NCBI RefSeq assembly: GCF_033115175.1
Contig: NC_084842.1
Span: forward strand, 27,487,549 to 27,551,548
DNA length: 64,000 bases
Direction of reading: 5' to 3'
From: Lepus europaeus
Taxonomy: Eukaryota > Chordata > Mammalia > Lagomorpha > Leporidae
In this document: piece after piece, positions 56,655 to 64,000 of the stretch
Layout: each line of letters starts with the position of its first letter
Numbering within the stretch: the stretch's first letter is position 1
Position numbers and translations under genes: made by a program
The notes under the pieces: model-generated
What the model was told of the DNA's origin: nothing
The model's input: only the letters and a program-made list of their open reading frames with translations
Databases searched by the model: none

Positions 56655-56962
56655 TACATATTACTTATTTGAAAGGCAGAGTTACAGAGAGAGAGGAAGA
56701 CATGGAAATCTTCCATCCACTAGTTCACTCCCTCAAATAGTCACAATGGTTTGAGGCTGGGTCAGAACAAAGCTGGGAGCCTGGAACTCTGATCTCTCAC
56801 ATGGGTGGCAGAGGCTCAAGCACTTGGGTCATCTTCCTCTGCGTGTCCAGGCCCATTAGCAGGGAGCTGGATCAGAAGTGGAGCAGCCAGGACTTGAACT
56901 GGCACTCATATGGGATGCTGGCATTGCAGGCAGCAGCTTAACCCAGTATTCAATGCCAGTTT
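56655..56962 (-). repeat. CSINE, old
   Basis: CATATTACTTATTTGAAAGG to AACCCAGTATTCAATGCCAG. Confidence 0.88.
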
Positions 56963-56972
56963 CTCAATTTAC

Positions 56973-57293
56973 TTTTTTTTTTTTTAAGATTTATTTATTC
57001 ATTTGAAAGTCAGAGTTACACAGAACAGAAGCAGAGAGAGAGGTCTTCCATCCGTTCGTTCACGCCCAATTGGCCACAATGGCTGGAGCTGTGCCGATCC
57101 AAAGTCAGAAGCTTCTTCTGGGTCTCCCATATGGGTTTAGGGGCCCAAACACTTGGGCCATCTTCCACTGCTTTCCCCGGCCATAGCAGAGAGCTGGATC
57201 AGACGTGGAGCAGCCAAGACTCGAACTGGTGCCCACATGGGATGCCGGCACGGCAGGCATCGGCTTTACCCACTATGCCACAGCGCCCGCCCC
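56973..57293 (-). repeat. CSINE
   Basis: TTTTTTTTTTTTTAAGATTT to GCCACAGCGCCCGCCC; CTCAATTTACTTTTT flanks both ends. Confidence 0.93.
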
Positions 57294-57892
57294 TCAATTT
57301 ACTTTTTACAGTAATATTTTTCTAATAAGTTTAGAAAAAAAGGGTCATCTCGTACCCCAACAACAGAATTGTTTGGTCTTCTATAAAAACACCCCTATAA
57401 TCTTCTATACAAACACTGGATTTGAGTCCCTGCAATGTTGATACATTTGAACCTTGGTAGTTGTATATGAACATTCAATGATTATAAGACTTTATATGTA
57501 TGGGATTTATGGATTTCTGTTAGTATATTTCCCAATAAAAATGTAAGAAATAAAAGGCAATTGTTTTTAGTGTTATTGAGGCCCCACTAATTACATATTC
57601 TAATATGACATATTACTTAAAAGCAGATTAGTTCCATTTTGTTGTAAACTGGCAACTTCTACTTATTAACTACTCTAATAATATCTGTTGAGGAAGAAAC
57701 TAGCTATTTACATTAGGCATCATAATTGCTGAATTCCCTTCTGGTCATATCCAATGAGATGCCTCAGAAATTGAGAATAGAAGGTAGAGGGAATTCAGTT
57801 GTGAGATGTGGCTGTGCCAAACTAGTTGTACTCACCTGTTTTACATAGACAAGCCATTTTTCTTTGAAGAAATATTAGAATTTTAAAAAGTT
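57294..57892. other. No feature seen
   Basis: A/T-rich unique sequence. Confidence 0.5.
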
Positions 57893-58177
57893 TTCATTTT
57901 ATTTGAAAGGCAGAAAAACATAGACCTTCTATTTGCTAATTTATTCCCTAATTCTTACAAAAGCTGGGGCTGGATCAGGCCAAAACCAAGAGGCCAGAAC
58001 TCCATCTGGGTCTCACACATGGGTGGCAGGAACCAAATACCTAAGCCATCATCTGTTACCTCCCAAGATGTGCATTAGCAGGAAGCTGGATTGTAAACAG
58101 AGTAGTGGTGGCTGGAACTCAAACCAGGCATCCCAGGGGGAATCTTAAGTCGCTATGCCAAACAAATGCCTGTCCCC
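57893..58177 (-). repeat. CSINE, old
   Basis: TTTTCATTTTATTTGAAAGG to CGCTATGCCAAACAAATGCC. Confidence 0.85.
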
Positions 58178-58202
58178 AGTGGAAACAGTAACCACTGACT
58201 GT

Positions 58203-58491
58203 AAAGAAGGCATTGTGGCCCAGCAGGCATCGAGCCACTGCTTGGGATGTTCACATCCCATATCAGCATGCTTCTAACCCAGTTCCCTGCTAATGTGCCT
58301 GCGAAGCACTGGATAATGGCCCAAGTACTTGGGCCCTTGACACCCATACAGGAAAGCTGGGTAGAGTTTCTGATTTCTGGCTTTGTCCTGACCTAATCCA
58401 GTCATTGCAACCATTTGGGGAGTGACTCAGCAGATGGAAGATCTGTCTATCCTTCTGTCAATATGCCTTTTGAATAAATCAATCTTTAAAA
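58203..58491 (+). repeat. CSINE, old
   Basis: Head AAGGCATTGTGGCCCAGCAG; tail GCCTTTTGAATAAATC. Confidence 0.87.
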
Positions 58492-58503
58492 AAAGGGTCC
58501 AAA

Positions 58504-58747
58504 GGGCCAGTGCTGTGGTGTAATGAGCTAAGCCTCTGCCTGTGGTGCCGGCATCCCACATGGGTGCCAGTTCATATCTCAGCTGCTCCTCTTCTGATCC
58601 AGCTCTCTGCTATGGCCTGGGAACAGAAGATGGCCCAAGTGCTTGGGCCCCTGCACCTGCATGGGACACCCGGAAGAAGCCCCTGGCTTTGGATCCGCCC
58701 AGCTCTAGTCATTGCAGCCATTTGAGGAGTGAACCAGCAGATGGAAG

Positions 58748-58792
<45 letters not shown>

Positions 58793-58851
58793 TCTCTGTT
58801 TGTAATGCTACCCCACAAGTAAATAAATCTTTAAAAAAAAAAAAAAAAAAA
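58504..58851 (+). repeat. CSINE with (CT)n
   Basis: Head GGGCCAGTGCTGTGGTGTAA; (CT)n at 58750-58790; long A tail. Confidence 0.93.
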
Positions 58852-58977
58852 GGCTTGGGGTCCAAGCCCTGGTACATTGAAAACTCTAAGGAAAACACTA
58901 GGTGATTCTTAGCCTTCCAATACACCTTTTTGTGCATTTGTTTTTAGATGCCCTTTTATTTCAAGTTACATATGCGC

Positions 58978-59092
58978 AGACTTCAAAAAGCTCATGAAAA
59001 CTGGAATTTAAGAATGTTTATTGTGTTGTAAAAAATTGAAATCTATGCAGTTTTCCCATTATATGCATTTTACACAAACTTTGAAAACTGTT
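58978..59092. mobile_element. Degenerate relative of the mariner-like palindrome
   Basis: Begins AGACTTCAAAAAGCTCATGA and closes TTTTACACAAACTTTGAAAA, inverted ends of the same type as the elements near 40.4 and 63.15 kb, around an A/T-rich core. Truncated or eroded at its outer ends. Confidence 0.4.
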
Positions 59093-59278
59093 TATTGTAC
59101 AATGGACCAACTTCAATGTAAATATAGTTTTATAATTCAGTTTACTTAACTGTTTACTATGTTACCTATGACCTTCAAGGATTTTGATTCCCGATTAATA
59201 AAATTTCAAAATGAAAGATATTTCTGATGGTTGAAATTATAGCACATGAAGTTCCTGTTTTTTACTAAAGATTGTCCT

Positions 59279-59675
59279 GGGGCTGGCGCTGTAGTGTAGC
59301 AGGTAAAGCTGCCGCTTGCAGTGTCGGCATCCCATGTGGACACCGATTCCAGTCCTGGCTGCTCCACTTCTGATCCAGCGCTCTGCTTAAGGCCTGGGAA
59401 AGCAGTGAAAGATGGCCCAATTCCTTGGTCCCCTGCACACACATGGGAGACCCGGAAGAAGCTCCTGGCTCCTGGCTTCAGATTGGCGCAGCTCCGGCCA
59501 TTGCAGCCAATTTGGGAGTGAACCAGCAGATGAAGACAAATAAATGAAAGTCAGAGTTACATGGAGGAGAGAGAGAGAGAGGTCTTCATCTGCTGGGATC
59601 TATGGCATTTATGGGGTGCTGGTGCTTCAGGCCAGGGCATTAACCCGCTGCGCCACAGCGCCGGTCCCAATAAAT

Positions 59676-59705
<30 letters not shown>
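59279..59705. repeat. CSINE carrying a deleted minus CSINE in its tail
   Basis: Plus copy 59279-59545 up to AAGACAAATAAATG, then ends of a minus copy (59546-59668, GAAAGTCAGAGTTACATGGA joined to CCACAGCGCCGGTCCC with the middle missing), then the outer tail AATAAATAAATCTT plus A run. Confidence 0.88.
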
Positions 59706-59711
<6 letters not shown>

Positions 59712-59814
59712 ACCGTTATGTATCTAACTCTTTGTATTTAATATTTAAGCTTTCTTTTTTTCCTTCCAAATTACAGTCAATTTACTTTGGGAACTAGTCT
59801 GTTAACTACATTAC

Positions 59815-59862
59815 TTCCCTCTCTCCCTCTCTTCCTTCCTTCCCTCTGTCCCTCCTTCCCTA
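59815..59862 (+). repeat. Pyrimidine-rich (TTCC/TCCC)n tract
   Basis: CCCTCTCTCCCTCTCTTCCT and onward, next to the following SINE. Confidence 0.8.
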
Positions 59863-59878
59863 CCAAAAATGGACTGTA

Positions 59879-60203
59879 GGGGCCGGAGCTGTGGCACAGT
59901 GGGTTAACACCCTGGCCTGAAGCGCTGGCATCCCATATGGGCGCCGGTTCGAGACCCGGCTGCTCTACTTCCTGTCCAGCTCTCTGCTATGGCCTGGGAA
60001 AGTAGTAGAAGATGGCCCAAGTCCTTGGGCCCCTGCACCCATGTGGGAGACCCCGAAGAAGCTCCTGGCTCCTGGCTTCGGATTGGTGCAGCCCCAGCCG
60101 TTGAGGCCATTTGAGGAGTGAACCAGCAGATGGAAGACCTCTCTCTCTCTGTCTCTCTTCTCTCTGTGTAACTTTCAAATAAATGAATAAATCTTTTTTA
60201 AAA
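59879..60203 (+). repeat. CSINE
   Basis: Head GGGGCCGGAGCTGTGGCACA; perfect AAAAATGGACTGTA duplication. Confidence 0.94.
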
Positions 60204-60212
60204 ATGGACTGT

Positions 60213-60479
60213 ATTTTTTAAAATATTTATTTATTTCAAAGAATTAAGAAGGAGAGACAGAGATCTTCCACCTGCTGGTTCACTCCCCCAGATGGCCCCA
60301 AAAGCCAGGGCTGGGCCAGGCTGAAACCAGGAGCTTCAGCTGGGACTGCCACATGGGTGGTGAGGGCCCAAACACTTAGGCCATCTTCTGTTACTTTTCC
60401 CAGGCCATTAGTAGGGAGTAGGTTTGGGAGTGGAGCAGCCTGGACTCGAACCAGCACCCACTATGCTACAACATTGCCC
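60213..60479 (-). repeat. CSINE, old
   Basis: TTTTTTAAAATATTTATTTA to GCTACAACATTGCCCTGG. Confidence 0.87.
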
Positions 60480-60982
60480 TGGGTTATACTTTTAAAACTT
60501 TTTCCCCCTTGGAGAGCAAGTGGAAAAATGGCTTGATAACCACATTCATCTCTATTCTTGTTGCTGGTATAAAGTGAAATGATTTCTTTTATTCATTAAC
60601 CACAGAAAATTGTTTTTGAAAGCCATGTGCAAACGATCATTTTAACTTACCAATGTCTAGAAAGTGGATCAATATAAAACCTTAGTGTAATTTTTGAGCC
60701 CACAAACCCATTTACACTATAGTACAATTCCAGTAGCACCAACCTAGTTCCTAGTTGCTGCTTGCTTTGGTTACCTTCTCACTCCCATTACTCAAGAATT
60801 AAACAGCAAAAAGAAACATATACCAACAATAGCTGCATGTGGCAGGGGAAACAGCCCTTTCACATATGGCTTACACTGGAGGAGGATTTTGATATTATCT
60901 AAATCTTTGGAGCTATATGTGCCTTATGACAATTATACTAGCCTATGGAAGGAGCAGCAGGTCCCAAAAATTTGGGCAAGAA
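60480..60982. other. No feature seen
   Basis: A/T-rich unique sequence. Confidence 0.5.
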
Positions 60983-61275
60983 CTCAGGCAGGTATTGTGG
61001 CGCATTGGGTTAAGCCACTTGGGAAGCCCATATTCCATATCAGAGTGCCGCTTTGAGTCCTGGCTACTCCACTTCAGGTCCCGCTCCCTGCTAATGCACC
61101 TGGGAAGAGGATGGTTGATCAAGCGCAAGAGTTCCTGCCACTCACATGGGAGACACAGATGGAATTCCTGGTTCCTGGCTTCAGTCTAGTCCAGCCCCCG
61201 CTGCTCTGGCCATTTGTGTGGTGAACCAGCAGACAGAAATGATCCAACTCTGCATTTCAAATAAATAAGTTGTAA
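60983..61275 (+). repeat. CSINE, old
   Basis: Head CAGGCAGGTATTGTGGCGCA; tail GCATTTCAAATAAATAAG. Confidence 0.87.
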
Positions 61276-61397
61276 AAAAATAAAACACCTCATGACAAAG
61301 CATTCTTCAAAAATAATCATTTACAAAAATCCTTGACTTTAGCAACAGGAAAAACCAGTCTCAGGACCATCAGTCTCACCTGTTCCGTTCCATTTTT

Positions 61398-62344
61398 AAA
61401 GATTTATTTATCTACTTGAAAGTCAGAATTACAGTGGTAGAGACAGAGATCTCTCTCACCCACTAGCTCACTCCCCAAATGGCTACAAATTGGAGTTGGG
61501 CCAAGCCAAAGCCAGGCGCTTCATCCGGATGGCCCACTTGGGTGCAAAGGCCCAAGTTCTTGAGCCAACTTTCACTGCTTTCCCAGGAGCATGAGCAGGG
61601 AGCTGGATCAGAAGTGGAGCAGCTGGGACTCCGACTGGTGCCCATATGGGATGTAAGCATCACAGATGGTGGCTTAACCTGCTTTTTTTTTTTTTTTTTA
61701 ATTTACATGGGGCTGGCGCTGTGGCGCAGGTTAATCCTCTGCCTGCAATGCCAGCATCCTATATGGGCACCGGTTCTAGTCCCAGCTGCTCCTCTTCCGA
61801 TCCAGCTCTCTGCTGTGGCCTCAGAAAGTAGAAGATGGCCCAAGTCCTTGGGCCCCTGCACCCACATGGGAGATCGGGAAGAAGCACCTGGCTCCTGGCT
61901 TCGGATCAGTGCAGCTCTGGCCGTTGCGGCCATTTGGGGAGTGAACCAACGGATGGAAGACCTCTCTGTTTCTCCCTCTCACTGTCCGTAACTCTACCTC
62001 TCAAATAAATAAATCTTTAAAAAAGGGATAGACAAAATATTTATTTATGTATTTGACAGAGCCACAGAAGCAGAATCAAGAGAGGTCCTCCATCTGCTTG
62101 TTCACTCCCCAAACGGCCACAATGGCTAGAGCTGGGCCAATCGAAGGCCAAGAGCCCGGAGCCTCTTCCAGGTCTTCCACATGGGTACAGGGGCCCAAGG
62201 ACTCAGGATATCTTCTACTGTGTTCTGAGGCCAGAGCAGAGAGCTGGATTGGAAGAGGAGCAGCCAGGACTCAGTCAGGTGCCCATATGGGATGCTAGGA
62301 ATGCAGCCCACAGCCCCATCTGCCATGCCACAGCACTGGCCTTC
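61398..62344. repeat. Cluster of three CSINEs (minus, plus, minus)
   Basis: 61398-61684 minus, its tRNA-like end replaced by a T run; 61708-62025 plus (GGGGCTGGCGCTGTGGCGCA to AAATAAATAAATC); 62036-62344 minus (ATATTTATTTATGTATTTGA to GCCACAGCACTGGCC). Confidence 0.9.
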
Positions 62345-62369
62345 ACCTGAATTTTTAAAAACTAGTATT

Positions 62370-62637
62370 TCCAGAGCTGGTGCTGTGGCTATAGGTTAAC
62401 CCACCACCTCCACTGCCAGCATCTCATATAAGCACCGTTTTGAGTCCCAGCCACTACTTCAAACCCAGTCCTTGGCCACAGCCACCCATGTGGGAGACCT
62501 GAAGCAGTTCCTGGGTCCTGGCTTTGGTCTGGCCCAGTCCTGTCAGTGGCAACCATTTAGGGAGTGAACCAGTAGATGGAAGATCTTTTTCTCTTTCTGT
62601 ATCTCTGCCTTTCAAATAAATCTTTTAAAAACTTTTT
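62370..62637 (+). repeat. CSINE, shortened
   Basis: Head AGAGCTGGTGCTGTGGCTAT; tail TGCCTTTCAAATAAATC. Confidence 0.87.
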
Positions 62638-62662
62638 AAAAAGAAAAAAATATATATATATT

Positions 62663-62753
62663 TCCTAAAGTGGAGCAGCCAGGACTCCAACTGGTGCCCA
62701 AGTAGAATGCCAATGTCACAGACAGCAGCTTCACCACACCACAATGCCAGCCC
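62663..62753 (-). repeat. CSINE 5' fragment
   Basis: TAAAGTGGAGCAGCCAGGAC to ACCACAATGCCAGCCCC only. Confidence 0.85.
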
Positions 62754-62791
62754 CTTACCTGACCCAATAATTGCTACTTAAGTTTGTAAGA

Positions 62792-63065
62792 AGGGCCAAT
62801 GCTGTGATGTAGCAGATTTGGGCACTGGTTCAAGACTGGGCTGCTCCACTTCCAATTCAGTTCCCTGCTGAAGTGCCTGGGAAAGCAGCAGAGGATGGCC
62901 CAAGTGCTTGGGTCTTGCACCCTCATGGGAGACCTGGATGAAGCTCCTGGCTTTGGCGTGGCCCAGCTCCATCATTGTGGCCATTTGGGAAGTGAACCAA
63001 TGGGTAGCTCTCTCTCCTCTGCTCTCTCTCTTGCTGTAACTCTTTCAAATAAATAAATACTTAAA
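62792..63065 (+). repeat. CSINE, internally deleted
   Basis: Head AGGGCCAATGCTGTGATGTA; tail TTTCAAATAAATAAATAC. Confidence 0.88.
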
Positions 63066-63145
63066 AGAGCAAAATTGCAAGGAAATGAGGATATGTAATA
63101 ATAAACTATGACACACTTGCACACTATGATACACTTTTAACTATA

Positions 63146-63215
63146 CAAGGGGTCTTAAAAAAATTCATGGAAAACACATTAATTCCACTTTCATGGTCTT
63201 TTTGAGATACCCTTG
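63146..63215. mobile_element. Tc1/mariner-type MITE, 70 bp, nearly palindromic
   Basis: CAAGGGGTCTTAAAAAAATT at one end mirrors AGATACCCTTG at the other. The whole 70 bp folds on itself with few mismatches, and TA dinucleotides flank both ends (63144-63145 and 63216-63217), as in mariner target duplication. It has no coding capacity. Confidence 0.65.
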
Positions 63216-63217
63216 TA

Positions 63218-63350
63218 TGAATCTCACTGAATCGTCACACTTCTATGAGGCAGCTATAGTACTGTTTTAAAGATGAACTGATTCCCAGAGATTAGTGTCT
63301 AGTAAAAGGCAGAGCTCTATCCCAAGAATGGATTCCAAAGCTTGTCTTCT
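63218..63350 (+). repeat. MIR relic
   Basis: ATCTCACTGAATCGTCACAC, TCTATGAGGCAGCTATAGTA, AAAGATGAACTGATTCCCAG and AAAAGGCAGAGCTCTATCCC follow the MIR consensus (AATCCTCACAAC, CTATGAGGTAGGTA, AGATGAGGAAACTGAG, GTGGCAGAGC). Confidence 0.65.
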
Positions 63351-63798
63351 GCACTACACTATCATTGGAAATTGTAAAATAATGCATTCAATTTTCATTA
63401 ACTTGAGTATTTCCAATGTTTTAGATAGAACAAATGTCTATAAATGAAATGTCTGTTTTTACACTAGGCAGTTTTCCACACATCAAAAGGTCACTAAATT
63501 ATTTTTCAGTAACCCTTATATTAACATTAAACAAGCCAATTTAGATAATTACCAAACTACCTATTAGATAGAACTCAAATATTTTAAAACAGATTTTAGC
63601 TTGCTTTTCTGGTAATCCTCATCCCACAAAACACGGATTTACCTAAGAACAAGTGAGGCAATTAAAGCGCTTTTACATTCCACCCATGTTATTGCTTTCC
63701 ACAATATATAGTGGCAATCCATTTACAGAACATGGATTTAGCTTTGGCATCCAATAAAAATCCTTTAAAAAGTAGTTTTTAAAGATTATTTGATTAAC
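63351..63798. other. No feature seen
   Basis: A/T-rich unique sequence between a MIR relic and the last SINE. Confidence 0.5.
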
Positions 63799-64000
63799 TG
63801 GCGCCACAGCTCACTAGGCTAATCCTCCGGCTGCGGCGCCGGCACACCAGGTTCTAGTCCCGGTCGGGGCGCTGGATTCTGTCCCGGCTGCCCCTCTTCC
63901 AGGCCAGCTCTCTGCTATGGCCCAGGTGCTTGGGTTCCTGCACCCGCATGGGAGACCAGGAAAAGCACCTGGCTCCTGGCTTCGGATCAGCACGATACAC
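63799..64000 (+). repeat. CSINE, young, cut by window end
   Basis: Head ACTGGCGCCACAGCTCACTA, intact B box GGTTCTAGTCC, runs out of the window. Confidence 0.92.

Overview
The window is mammalian nuclear DNA, almost certainly from a lagomorph and most likely the rabbit (Oryctolagus cuniculus). The main evidence is about 90 copies or fragments of the lagomorph-specific tRNA-derived SINE (C repeat, CSINE) on both strands. They include young copies (head GGCCGGCGCCGTGGCTTAAC, tail TGTCAAAAA) and older ones (tail CTTTCAAATAAATAAA). Most open reading frames here are translations of these SINEs and not genes.

The only intact protein-coding gene I can support is ING2, on the minus strand. Coding exon 1 is 13645-13822 and coding exon 2 is 7389-8059, separated by one GT-AG intron of about 5.6 kb. 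Together they encode 282 residues: a polyglutamine start, the ING domain, a lysine-rich nuclear localisation region, a complete PHD finger and a basic tail. The promoter lies in a CpG island at about 12.57-15.2 kb that carries ETS, GC-box, CCAAT, NRF1-like and ZNF143-like motifs. A SINE-free stretch of more than 2 kb downstream of the stop probably holds a long 3' UTR. The intron holds four SINEs, two of them nested.

Regions: 0-5.1 kb is intergenic with SINEs plus MER5-like and L2/L1-like relics; 5.1-13.8 kb is ING2; 12.6-15.2 kb is the CpG island; 15.9-39.3 kb is a dense SINE field with one probable solo LTR inside a SINE (29.3-29.7 kb); 39.3-41.2 kb holds old MIR/L1M relics and a Tc1/mariner-like palindrome; 41.2-46.8 kb is SINE field; 46.9-48.1 kb is a decayed hAT transposase-like sequence split by a young SINE; 48.3-49 kb is an unnamed old repeat that also occurs at 40.9 kb; 53.05-53.9 kb is a processed pseudogene of C8orf33 (UPF0488 family); 55-64 kb is more SINEs, with a 70-bp mariner-type MITE at 63.15 kb.

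I found no prokaryotic-type system, CRISPR array, rRNA or functional tRNA gene. The most interesting observations are the in-frame AUG-less reading frame with a CGG repeat ahead of the ING2 start, the nested and same-site SINE insertions with readable target duplications, an unidentified retro-inserted 103-bp segment inside an intronic SINE, and the small palindromic mariner-like family. All coordinates of repeats are read by eye and may be off by a few to about 20 bases.
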